A stretch of 36,642 nt of DNA. Origin: Deltaproteobacteria bacterium (lineage in GTDB: Bacteria; Desulfobacterota; Dissulfuribacteria; Dissulfuribacterales; UBA3076). Positions 1 through 11,300 of the stretch are shown here, one piece after another. The first letter of the stretch is position 1, and each line of letters begins with the position of its first letter. Below the pieces are notes generated by a model. The model had not been told where the DNA came from, searched no databases, and was given only the letters and a program-made list of their open reading frames with translations. A program made the translations under genes and the position numbers. The stretch spans positions 164,008-200,649 of the forward strand of contig PQXE01000001.1 of NCBI GenBank assembly GCA_003194495.1. Reading direction: 5' to 3'.

Positions 1-159
1 ATTTGTCCATAGTCTTGGCTCCTTCTGATGGTCAGTTGGAGTCAGACAATTCGAGGAGAGACTGAGACTCTTTTGTATCTCTCAGTGTCAGGAAATTGTT
101 GATGAAAGTGTTTGACAAGGACAATTATCTCAAAAGAGACGTGGAGTTTTTTATTTATT

Positions 160-187
160 TTGACCGGATTTGACAAAAAAGTATGGT
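160..187 (+). promoter_or_regulatory. Candidate sigma70-type promoter for the defence cassette
   Basis: TTGACC at 160-165 and TATGGT at 182-187 are separated by 16 bases in an AT-rich stretch about 105 bases before the helicase start. Two further TTGACA boxes lie nearby (112-117 and 170-175) but have no convincing -10 at a proper distance. The rest of 1-292 shows no gene I can support. This is a consensus match only. Confidence 0.3.
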
Positions 188-292
188 ATGCTTTGTTGAA
201 CATTGAAAGCTTAACTTAGTCCATTTTTTTGGGGAGTTGCGCACGTTCTGTACAATGTCCCCCTCGACAAAAACCAGAAAACGAGAGTCATA

Positions 293-3200
293 ATGGCCCG
301 CCTCGAAGAACTGAAACGTGGAGTAACTGTAAAAGGCATCCTACCCGACGGGTTCATCACCGTTGTCGATGTGTCATGGATTGGCTCTGTCGCCATCGAA
401 CTCACGTATAAAGACAGCAAAGGAAAACTGGCGAACGAACTGATCTACCGGGATCGCGAGGGTGATCTCGAAATCTTGGAATCCGGCAAGCCGTGGAGCT
501 TCGACGGTGATCCCGATCTGTTTCGCCTTGTTTCCGAGGCGCACCGCATCCGCCTTGCCTACCTCTTTGACCCGCTTCTAGCCGTTCACATCTCGCTCGT
601 TGATCCTTTGCCGCACCAGATTACCGCCGTGTACGAGTCGATGCTTCCGCGCCAGCCGCTTCGATTCCTGCTCGCCGACGATCCTGGTGCCGGGAAAACC
701 ATCATGACCGGGTTGCTGATCAAGGAGTTGATTGCGCGCGGTGACCTGCAACGGTGCCTGATCGTTTGCCCTGGTAATCTTGTCGAACAGTGGCAGGACG
801 AACTCTATCGGCGCTTCTATCTATCCTTCGAGATCATGACGAACGACAAGTACGAGGCGGACCGGGAACTGGTTCTCGGAGAATCCGCTCTTGATCTGTC
901 GTCTCGACAAGCTCAGCCGCAATGAGGACGTGCAGGAAAAACTCAAGACCACCGATTGGGACGTCGTGGTCTGCGACGAAGCCCACAAAATGAGTGCCTC
1001 GTTCTGGGGCGGTGAAATTCGCCGGACCAAACGCTACCAGTTGGGGCAACTGCTCTCCAAGCTGACGAGGCATTTCCTACTTCTGACGGCTACGCCACAC
1101 AACGGCAAGGAAGAAGACTTCCAACTGTTCATGGCTCTGATTGATGGCGACCGGTTCGAGGGTAAATTCCGGGATGGCGTTCACTCCGTAAATGCATCAG
1201 ACCTGATGCGCCGGATGGTTAAGGAGGACCTGCGGAAGTTCGATGGACGTCCACTATTTCCTGAACGGAAAGCCTACACCGTCGAATACGAACTCTCCGA
1301 TGGTGAGGCTGATCTGTATCAGCGTGTCACGGAATACGTACGCGAGGAATTCAACCGGGCCGAACAACTCTCAAGCGATGGGCGTAGGGGCACGGTCGGC
1401 TTTGCTCTCACCGTCCTTCAACGCCGTCTCGCCTCCTCGCCCGAGGCCATTTATCAATCGCTCCGGCGACGTAAAGAACGACTTGAGAAGCGGTGTCGCG
1501 AAGAAGAGCTTCTCAAGCGGGGCGCGGAGGTCCGTATCGATTGTCTGAAGGACGTCCCTGCACTGTCCGAAGACGACCTTGAGGACCTGGAAGACGCGCC
1601 GGATGAAGAGGTTGATGACACCGAAAAACGTGTCGTCGATCTGGCGTCGGCAGCCCAGACCATCACTGAACTAAAGGCGGAAATCGCGATCCTGAAGGAC
1701 TTGGAGCAGGCCGCGCTACGTTCCGCCAGTCGCACTCAGACCGTAAATGGGATGAATTATCCAGGCTTCTGCAAAACCAGACCGAGATGTTCGATGCCCA
1801 TGGTCACCGGCGGAAACTCATCATCTTCACCGAGCACTGCGACACCTTGAGTTACCTTCAGGAACGCGTTGGCTCCCTGATCGGGAAGCCGGAAGCGGTG
1901 ATGACTATTCACGGCGGATTAGGGCGGGAGGAACGTAAAAAGGCAGAGACGTTGTTTACGCAAGACAAGGATACGGTGGTACTGCTGGCCACGGATGCCG
2001 CCGGAGAAGGCATCAATCTCCAGCGCGCCCACTTGATGGTCAATTACGACCTACCCTGGAATCCCAATCGTCTCGAACAGCGCTTTGGGTGTATCCATCG
2101 AATCGGTCAGACCGAAGTTTGCCATTGCTGGAACCTCGTTGCATCCAAGACGCGAGAAGGCGACGTTTATCGCCGCCTACTGGAAAAGCTGGACGAGGAA
2201 CGTAAGGCCCTCGGCGGCAAAGTCTTCAATATTCTGGGCAAGCTCACCTTCGACGAAAAACCTCTTCGGAAACTGCTGATGGAGGCCATTCGCTATGGAG
2301 ACCGGCCGGAGGTGCGCGCTCGGCTTAATGAAGTCGTCGATAACGCGATGGATCGTAACAAACTTCGTGATCTGATCGAAGAACATGCGCTTGCCCATGA
2401 CTCGATGGATGCCTCACGCGTTCAGGAGATACGGGAAGATATGGAACGTGCTGAAGCGCGAAGGCTCCAGCCACATTTCGTTGCCGCGTTCTTTAATGAT
2501 GCGTTCAAGCGGCTTGGTGGCACGGCACGGGAAAGAGAGCCTAAACGATATGAGGCAACCCACGTCCCTGCGGTTATACGGAACAGGGACCGCATCATCG
2601 GCATGCGCGACCCAGTACTCACGAGGTACGAACGATTGTCCTTTGAAAAAGACCTGATCAGCATACCCGGCAAGCCCATGGCGGAGTTCGTCTGTCCGGG
2701 CCATCCGCTGCTCGATGCTACGCTTGATCTGATCCTTGAAAGGCACCGCGACCTCCTTAAACAAGGCACGATCCTGATTGATGAGGGTGACCCCGGCGAG
2801 GAAGTTCGTGCGCTCGTCTACCTCGAGCACTCCATTCAGGACGCTCGAACCGACCGCACCGGCAACCGGCGGGTTGTCTCGCGTCAGGTCCAGTTCGCCG
2901 AAGTGACAGAAGGTGGTCAGGTTCTCGGAGCCGGATACGCACCTTATCTCGATTACCGGCCTCCCACTGATTCGGAATGTAAGCTGATCCAGGAGATGGA
3001 ACAGCCGGGTTGGCTGCGCGACGAGATCGAAACGCGCGCGCTGGAGTATGCTGTTCAGAATTTGGTACCGAACCACCTTCAGGAAATGAAATCTCGCAAA
3101 GAGGAACTGGTCGAAAAAACGATGGCAGCCGTCAAGGAGCGCCTTACCGTCGAAATAAATCATTGGGACCATCGCGCCGAGCAGCTCAAGCAGCAGGAAC

Positions 3201-3799
3201 TTGCGGGAAAGTTGAATGCCAGGATCAATTCCGGAAAGGCGCGCCGGCGTGCCGACGATCTGACGACTCGCCTTCAGAAGCGCATGGAAGACCTGCAGCA
3301 GGAACGCCGGATATCCCCATTACCCCCTAACGTAATTGCTGGTGCGATGATCATTCCGATCGGTTTGCTTAATAAGCTCACTGGTTCATCCACTACACCT
3401 TCTCTCCATGCGAGGGAGACCATGCGTGTTGAAATGATCGCAATGAAAGCCGTTATGGAGATTGAGCAGGAATTGGGATTCGATCCCCATGATGTATCGA
3501 TGGACAAGTGTGGCTACGACGTGGAGTCCCGCGATCCCAACGGGGAGGCCCGACTTCGCTTTATCGAGGTGAAGGGGCGAGCCCTGGGAGCCGATACCGT
3601 CACCATCACCAAGAACGAAATTCTCACTGCCTTGAACAAGCCGGAACAATTCATTTTGGTAGTCGTGGAAGTTGATGGCGAAAAAACGGCAAAGGCTACC
3701 TATGTACGAAAGCCTTTCGTCCGCGAACCCGATTTTTGCGTAACCAGTGTAAATTACAAACTGGCAGATCTCCTTGCCAAGGGGGAACAGCCGCGATGA
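293..3799 (+). pseudogene. SNF2-family helicase with C-terminal DUF3883-like domain, disrupted by two indels
   Basis: The reconstructed product is about 1168 residues: a superfamily 2 ATPase thought to act on DNA in a restriction- or antiphage-like system. Visible motifs are Walker A (DDPGAGKT), DEAH box (CDEAHK), motif III (LLTATPHNGK), motif V (ATDAAGEGINLQ) and motif VI (QRFGCIHRIGQ). The C-terminus, with the FIEVKGRA segment, resembles the DUF3883 nuclease-like domain. The frame changes twice. One extra base at about 857-861 moves the reading into the frame used at 891-1720, and one missing base near 1720-1723 restores the first frame; removing or adding these bases rejoins family-like sequence at both places. 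Motif VI normally reads QRxGRxxR, and its first GR arginine is Cys here (TGT at 2090-2092). The indels could be sequencing errors, but the extra substitution favours real decay. It is the first gene of an apparent four-gene cassette. Confidence 0.85.
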
Positions 3800-3856
3800 T
3801 TCTGACGATTGAGAAACCTGTATTTTTTTGCAGCATAACGATGTTGCGGGGGCATC

Positions 3857-5272
3857 ATGCTCATCATGAAAAAATCTGAACTCATAAACCTCGCATCCGG
3901 CGGAGAAGACAGTCATCTGCAATTTAAAGCGGATGTTCGTAATGTGGACGCATTGGCGGCGGAAATGGTGGCGTTTGCCAACAGCGAGGGCGGACGTATT
4001 CTGATCGGAGTGACCGATGCCGGCGAAATTAAGGGCGTCTCCCGCATCGACGTTGGCAGACTCAACCAGTTAATCAGCAATGCGGCCAGCCAGCATATCC
4101 GAAGCCCCATCTCCCCCCTGACGGAAAACGTGGTTGTGAGCGAAGACCGGATTGTCATTGTGGTGACCGTTCCCAAAGGAATCGACAAACCTTATTTTGA
4201 TAACAATGGAGTTATCTGGCTCAAGGTTGGCGCTGATAAACGCCGAATCAACTCCAAGGAAGAGCTGCGGCGCATTTTTCAAATGGCCGATCAATTCCAC
4301 GCGGATGAACTGCCGACAAAGGCGGGGATCGATGCTTTGGACAAGTTGCGGTTTCGCGACTTCCTGCGTGACGTCTATAAGCGTGAATTCCCTGACAATG
4401 CCGCTGAACTGACCCGATTGTTGCAGAATCTGAACCTCGCAACCGACAACGGAATGTTGAACTTGGCCGGCGTTTTGATGTTTGCCGAACGCCCGGAATG
4501 GATCAAACCCCAGTTTGTGGTCAAGGCCATCCGTTATCCGGGCAACGAAATTCATGCCACTGGCTATGTGGATACAGAAGATTTTTCCGGACCGCTACAG
4601 AAGGTTTTTGATGATGCACTGGCTTTTATCATGCGGAATCTTCACAAAGTCCAGGCCGGGCGCGGCGTGAATGCCCCTGGACTGCCTGAGATTCCGGAAA
4701 GTGTGTTTGAGGAACTGCTGGTCAACGCCCTGGTACATCGTGATTACCTGATAAGCGCAGCGATCCGCCTGTTCATCTATGATAACCGTATCGAGATTAT
4801 CAGCCCCGGCCACCTGCCTGACAACCTTACTGTAGAAAAGATCCTCACAGGTAACTCGAATATCCGCAATCCGATTTTGGTCTCCTATGTTGCCAAGGGG
4901 CTGTTGCCCTACCACGGCCTGGGTTCCGGCATCAAACGGGCGCTGAATGCCTGGCCGGAAATTGATTTTACAGACTACCATGATGGTTGTCTGTTTACCG
5001 CCACGGTCCACCGAAAGGCGGTAGAACAACTCAAATTTGCAGGTTCGGAATCAAAAACGCCGGTAAAAACGCCGGTAAAAACGCCGGTAAAAACGCCGGA
5101 CTTGGTTTTTCAGCTTTTCAAGGAACATCCGGGTTTGACATTGGCAGAGGTGGCGGAAACCATCGGCAAGTCTCTCAGCGCCGTCGAGCGTGCCAGCTCC
5201 AAACTGGTGAAAGCCGGTCGTCTGAAATATGTCGGCCCCAGAAAAGGTGGCCACTGGGAAGTTATCGAATGA
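3857..5272 (+). CDS. AlbA_2 (Schlafen-type) ATP-binding protein with C-terminal winged helix
   Basis: This is a 471-residue protein of the family often labelled AlbA_2 or putative DNA-binding ATP-binding protein. Residues about 10-125 form the AlbA_2 fold (LQFKADVRN, FANSEGGRILIGV). A central part contains the ELLVNALVHRDY and GSGIKRAL segments typical of the HATPase_c_4 region. The last 65 residues look like a winged helix. A KTPV repeat at about residues 400-415 links the two. ATG at 3857 was chosen because a G-rich ribosome site lies just upstream; ATG at 3866 is the alternative. The stop overlaps the next start as ATGA, so it is probably translationally coupled to the DUF1156 methylase. 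Such proteins are frequent in defence islands; a regulatory or nucleic-acid-sensing role is inference. Confidence 0.85.
   Translation: MLIMKKSELINLASGGEDSHLQFKADVRNVDALAAEMVAFANSEGGRILIGVTDAGEIKGVSRIDVGRLNQLISNAASQHIRSPISPLTENVVVSEDRIVIVVTVPKGIDKPYFDNNGVIWLKVGADKRRINSKEELRRIFQMADQFHADELPTKAGIDALDKLRFRDFLRDVYKREFPDNAAELTRLLQNLNLATDNGMLNLAGVLMFAERPEWIKPQFVVKAIRYPGNEIHATGYVDTEDFSGPLQKVFDDALAFIMRNLHKVQAGRGVNAPGLPEIPESVFEELLVNALVHRDYLISAAIRLFIYDNRIEIISPGHLPDNLTVEKILTGNSNIRNPILVSYVAKGLLPYHGLGSGIKRALNAWPEIDFTDYHDGCLFTATVHRKAVEQLKFAGSESKTPVKTPVKTPVKTPDLVFQLFKEHPGLTLAEVAETIGKSLSAVERASSKLVKAGRLKYVGPRKGGHWEVIE
5053..5100 (+). repeat. Four tandem 12-bp repeats inside the AlbA_2 gene
   Basis: The unit AAAAACGCCGGT occurs three times exactly and a fourth time with a final A (5053-5064, 5065-5076, 5077-5088, 5089-5100). 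It encodes a KTPV repeat linking the ATPase-like body to the C-terminal winged helix. The unit is a multiple of three, so copy-number change alters linker length without breaking the frame. Confidence 0.97.
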
Positions 5273-8200
5273 CAAACCGACGCAAAAAACTCATCGAAGT
5301 AGCTTTACCACTGAAAAAGATCAATGAGCAATCGGCCCGAGAAAAGTCGATCCGCCATGGCCATCCCTCGACGCTGCATCTGTGGTGGGCCAGGCGGCCT
5401 CTGGCGGCGTGCCGGGCTGTGCTTTTTGCTCAACTGGTAGACGATCCTTCCAGTGATCCCACTTACCGGAAACCTGACGGCAGTGTGGACGAGGAGCGGG
5501 CCGGCATAAAGCGGGCCGAATTGTTCAATCTTATCGAAGAACTGGTGCGATGGGAGAATTCCAATGAGCCAAGGGTGATCAACAAGGCCCGGGCGGAGAT
5601 CGCCCGTTGTATTGCCTCCAGCAGGATCGAACTGAGTGAACTGAAGAAGGAGGCGATTATTTTCGGGCGCGATGAAGGGAAGACACACCCGGACGGGCCG
5701 CTCCCCAATGATGGCCGCTATACCGCATGGCAGGTTAACTGCCGTATTGCTCCTCCGAGGGCAGTGGATCATTTCCTGGCGGAATACGGGCCACCGGTGC
5801 TTGATCCCTTTGCAGGGGGTGGATCGATTCCGCTGGAAGCGCAACGGTTAGGGCTGCGAGCACACGCATCTGATCTGAACCCTGTTCCTGTGTTAATCAA
5901 CAAAGCGCTGATCGAGATTCCTCCGAAGTTTGCCGGGCAACCGCCGGTGAATCGGAGTTGGCAAGGCAAGCCGGATAACGAAAAGGCTATAAATGTCTGG
6001 TCTGGTGCACAAGGGCTGGCCGAGGATGTCCGCTACTATGGCGAGTGGATGCGCGACGAAGCGAAAAAACGCATCGGCCATCTGTATCCTAAGGTAAAAA
6101 TTACGCAGGAATTGGTCGACGCGGGTCGGGATGATTTGAAGCCCTATCTTGGCAAGGAACTGACTGTTATCGCCTGGCTGTGGGCGCGGACAGTTGCCAG
6201 TCCTGACCCTTCTGTTGGCGGAAAACATGTGCCCCTGGTACGTTCCTTCTGGCTGAGCAAGAAGAAAGGCAGAGAGGCTTATGTTCAGCCGGTTGTAGAT
6301 CGGATCAACGGAACCTATGAGTTCAAAGTGAAAATTGGGGAACCATCTGATGGCTTTGATCCGAATGAGGGGACGAAGCTTTCAAGAGGTGCAAGTTTCA
6401 TTTGCATTCTTTCAGATAGTAATGTTGAAAAGCAACATGTTCATCGTGAGTTTCAGGAACACCGAGATAGTAATACTCTGATGGCTGTTGTTTGTGAAGG
6501 AACTAAAGGACGTGTCTATGTTTCTCCAGGCAAAAAAATAGAGGACACCGCTCGGATAGCATTACCGGAAGATATACCACAGGAACCAATCCCGACAAAT
6601 TGCCCTGACTTGGTCAGCGGTCGTGGTTATGGTATTACCCGATGGAACGAGTTCTTCACCCCTCGCCAGCTCACCGCGTTGACGACATTCAGCGATCTTG
6701 TCGGCGAAGCGAGAGAACAGGTCCTCAAGGACGCGCAGATTGCCGGGATGGCCGATGACGACAAATCACTCGAAGAAGGAGGCTCCGGCGCGAAAGCTTA
6801 CGCCGATGCCGTAGCGACATATTTGGGACTATCTTTAGACCGACTTGCTATGTCAGGGAACAATTTGGTGCGGTGGAATCCGGTTGGTCCCAAGGCGCAG
6901 CACTGTTTTGGGCGTCAGGCACTGCCTATGTTATGGGATTTTGCAGAAGTTAATTTCTTTGCCTCTGCCACTGGCTCACTTTCAGCCGCGATTAAGTGTT
7001 CGGCAGATCCCCTGAGTCTTTTGGGGATTGGCGCAAAGGGGAAAACGCGCCAACTGGATGCAACAGGGGATGCAATCTATTCCGGAGAGGTTATCTCCAC
7101 TGATCCTCCATATTACGACAACATTGGCTATGCTGATCTCAGCGACTTTTTCTACGTTTGGCTAAGACGTGCTTTAAAAGGTGTTTGTTTATCCCAGCCT
7201 ATTGGCAACGATGTTAACTCCAAAAACGGATGAATTAATCGCCAGTCCCTTTCGACATGATGGGGATAAAGATAAAGCAGCATGGTTCTTCGAAAAGGGT
7301 CTTGGCAGTGCAATCGGCAAGTGGCGTAAACATGGCCATCATGATTACCCGGTGACTATTTTCTACGTTTTTAAGCAGGCTGAGACGAGTACACACGGAA
7401 CCGCATCTACCGGATGGGAGACGTTTTTGAGTGGTGTTATTGAACATGGCCTCACAATCACCGCAACTTGGCCCATGCGCACAGAAATGAAAACGCGACA
7501 AGTTGCCATGGGCACCAACGCCCTCGCATCTTCCGTCGTCCTTGCCTGCATCCCCCGTTCCCCGGACGCAACCCTTGCAACGCGCCGTGAATTTCTGAAC
7601 GCGCTCAAACGCGAGTTGCCGGATTCCCTGCGAAATTTGCAATCCGGCAGTATTGCGCCGGTAGATCTGGCTCAGGCGGCCATTGGCCCGGGCATGGCAG
7701 TCTTTAGCCGCTATGCCAAGGTGATCGAGGCCGATGGTAAACCGATGACCGTTCGTGCGGCACTGTCGCTCATCAATCAAGTGCTCGACGAGGTCCTGGC
7801 CGAGCAGGAAGGCGAGTTCGATGCCGATACCCGCTGGGCCGTGGCCTGGTTCGAGCAGCACGCTATGGACGAAGGCGATTTCGGCATTGCCGAGACGCTT
7901 TCCAAGGCCAAGAACACATCAGTGCAGGGGCTTGCTGAAGCCGGTATCGTGAAGAGTCGATCCGGATCGGTTCAACTCCTTAAGCGCGAGGAGATGCCCC
8001 CGGATTGGGACCCCGCCACCGATCAGCGTCTGACCGAATGGGAGGCTGCGCAGCATCTTATCCGGGCACTTGACCATGAGGGTGAAATCGGAGCGGCTGA
8101 TCTGCTGCGCAGACTGGGCGGGGATTACGGCGAGAAAGCGCGTGACCTTGCTTATCGTCTTTACAATATCTGCGAGCGTAAGAAATGGGCTTCGGAGGCA

Positions 8201-8293
8201 ACTGCATACAACACCATCGTTCTCGCACGGCCCGAGATTTCCAAGTTGGCCCAGGCCGCTCCACGAGCCGATCAACAGTCTTTGTTCGAGTAA
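5269..8293 (+). pseudogene. DUF1156 adenine-specific DNA methylase, frameshifted near residue 638
   Basis: The product would be a roughly 1000-residue N6-adenine methyltransferase of the DUF1156 family. The start at 5269 begins the family N-terminus (LIEVALPLKKIN, LHLWWARRPLAACRA) and overlaps the stop of the previous gene. The SAM-binding motif DPFAGGGS lies near residues 180-190 and the catalytic DPPY near residue 615. The frame breaks at 7183-7190, where GTTT occurs twice in tandem; removing one copy gives a continuous KGVYPSLLATMLTPK. As written, translation stops at 7233 after 654 residues, with both catalytic motifs retained but about 360 C-terminal residues lost. The remaining part (about 7187-8293) is open and family-like. 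It could be a real mutation, a phase-variable site, or an assembly error. It lies between the AlbA_2 and DUF499 genes. Confidence 0.87.
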
Positions 8294-8319
8294 AATGAAA
8301 TCAATCGTGAGGATACGTT

Positions 8320-11300
8320 ATGGCAAAAACCAATCACGGAAGAGTTGGCGAGGCTCTGGATCTGCTTAATAAAGGGCTGCGGCCTTTCGTCGAGCGGGAG
8401 CTTGAGGCTGTCTACAAAGACAAATGGCAGGAAACCGTCCAGCAATCAATTCGGGATGATCGAGGTGCTGTCAAAAAGGCCCAAAAGGGTGAGGTTAACT
8501 GGGACACACATAACCTGTTGACGGTTATGTGGAACCAGTGGAACGCTGTTTTCCGCAACACTCTCGGACATGCCGAACGATCCATGGTCAGCGAATTGCG
8601 GGACATTCGTAACCGCTGGGCGCATCAAACGCCGTTTAGCAGCGATGACACCTATCGTGCCCTTGACACCATCGGTCGTCTGCTTACTGCTGTTTCCGCA
8701 CCTGAGGCCAAGGAAGTCGAGAAACATAAGATGGCGCTGCTTCGGGTGCGCTTTGACGAACAACGGCGGAACGAAATGCGTAAAATTGCCGTTACCCCCA
8801 CCGAAGGCAGCCCACAGAGCGGGCTCAAACCCTGGAGAGAAATCGTTACGCCGCACCGGGACGTAGCCAGTGGAAAATATCAGCAGGCAGAGTTCGCAGC
8901 GGATTTATGGCAGGTCTATCTCGGCGAGGCAGCATCCGAATATCAGCACCCCACGGAGTTCTTCCGGCGCACCTTCATCACCGAAGGGCTTCAAAAACTG
9001 TTGAGCAACGGAGCGCAGCGCATCGGCGGCATGGGCGGCGATCCGGTTATTGAGCTACAGACCAACTTTGGAGGCGGTAAGACGCACAGCATGTTGGCGC
9101 TCTACCACCTGTTCTCTGGTACGCCTGTGTCGGATCTGCCTGGAGTAGACCAGGTTTTGAAGGATGCCGGGTGTGAGGTCGCCGCAAAGATCAATCGTGC
9201 CATCGTGGTAGGCACAAAGATTTCATCGGGTAATCCGAGCAAAAAGAATGATGGCACGGTTGTCAACACGATATGGGGTGAGATTGCCTGGCAACTTGGC
9301 GGTAAGAAGGGCTATGAGATGGTCCGGGCCGATGACGAAAACGCCACCAATCCCGGCGATAAAATGAAGGAGTTGTTCAACAAATTCTCGCCTTGTCTGA
9401 TCCTGATCGATGAATGGGTGGCTTACGCACGACAGCTCCACGAAGGCAGTGTTCTTCCCGCAGGAACCTTCGATACCCAGTTTACCTTTACCCAGGCATT
9501 GAGCGAGTCGGCCAAGTCTGCCAAAAACACATTGCTGGTGGTCAGCATTCCGGCATCCGACAACGAGATCGGCGGCGAATGGGGACAGCGTGCGCTCTCA
9601 CGGCTTAAAAACGCAATCGGCCGTGTTGAATCGAGCTGGCGTCCGGCCAGCCCTGACGAAGGTTTCGAAATCGTGCGACGCCGCCTGTTCGAGCCACTGC
9701 ACGACAAAAATGCTTTCGTGGCACGGGATGCGGTGGCCCGCGCCTTTGTGGATATCTACAGTACACAGCACAACGAGTTCCCCTCGGAGTGTCGCGAGGC
9801 CGAATACGAACGGCGCATCAAGCTGGCATATCCAATCCACCCGGAACTTTTTGACCGCCTTTATAACGACTGGTCAACACTCGATAAGTTCCAGCGCACG
9901 CGTGGCGTACTGAGGTTGATGGCGGCGGTAATCCATTCTCTGTGGGAGCGTCAGGACGGCAACCTGCTGATCATGCCCGCTACTATTCCTGTCGACGACT
10001 CGGCAGTGCAGTTCGAGCTGACCCGATACCTTGACGACCAGTGGACACCGGTCATTGCAAAGGATGTGGATGGGGAACATTCCCTACCGCTCACGCTCGA
10101 CCGAGAGGTACCAAATCTTGGTCGGTATTCGGCCTGCCGGCGCGTGGCTCGGACTATCTACGTTGGTTCCGCTCCCACCCAGCGGGCCGCCAATCGTGGA
10201 ATCGACGACCGGCAAGTGAAGTTGGGATGCGTTCAACCTGGTGAAACCACGGCGACGTTTGGTGATGCCATACGCCGTCTCACTGATAGAGCAACCTATC
10301 TATATGTGGACGGCAGTCGATATTGGTATTCGACCCAGCCCACTGTTACGCGCCTTGCCGAGGATCGAGCAAGCCAGCTTCACGAGCACGATGCTCTCGA
10401 CGAGATTATCCGACGGCTTCGGGAAGAAGCGCGCAGTCGGGGCGATTTCCATCGCGTGCACGCATGCCTTGGAAGCAGTGACATCCCAGACGAGCATGAG
10501 ACACGTCTGATCATTCTCGGTCCGGAACATCCTCATACGAAAGGACAGGCCGACAGCGCGGCCCGGGTAGAAGCCCAGAACATTTTAGACAACCGGGGCA
10601 ATAGTCCACGAAACTATAAGAACACGCTCGTTTTCCTTTCGGGAGATTCGACACGCCTCAAAGAATTGCACCGGGTCATTCGACAGTATTTGGCATGGAA
10701 GTCCATCTGGGATGAGCGGGAGCAGCTTAACCTCGACCCGTTTCAATCAAAGCAGGCAGACACAAAACGCAAGAACGCGGACGATACCGTAAGGGCCAGA
10801 ATCCCCGAAACCTATCATTGGATGCTCGTACCGAGTCAACCCGACCTCAAGGGTGCACTTGAATGGACGGAGATTCGTTTACAGGGATCGAATTCCCTCG
10901 CCCTGCGTGCATCCAAAAAACTCAAAAGCGAAGAGATGCTCCTCGTTCAGATGGGCGGTGTACGTCTCCGCTTGGAACTCGACCGAGTTCCGCTTTGGCG
11001 TGGTGATGACGTCCCTGTAAAACAACTCATCGAAGATTTCGCAACGTACATGTACCTGCCGCGTCTGCGTGACCCTGACGTGCTGATTGCCGCCATCAGG
11101 GAAGGGCTTCCCTTGCTGACATGGCTGTCGGAAACATTCGGCTATGCGCAGTCCAAAGACGCATCCGGTCGTTACCTTGGCCTTATAGGAGGAAATGCCG
11201 CCGCAATTCAGGTTGAAGGCGGCACGCTCGTTGTCAAGCCCGATGTGGTCGCGGCACAACTGCGTAAAGATGCTGAGGCCCAACAGCAGGCGGGTGCAAC

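Noticed and set aside
2414..3172. 252-residue minus-strand open frame
   Set aside because: Shadow of the helicase C-terminal half.
5053..5100. CRISPR-like array
   Set aside because: Direct tandem 12-mers without spacers, inside a coding frame.
4987..5268. Longer N-terminus for the DUF1156 methylase
   Set aside because: It overlaps the AlbA_2 gene and its NAGK repeat is only the 12-bp repeat in another frame; the family N-terminus begins at 5269.
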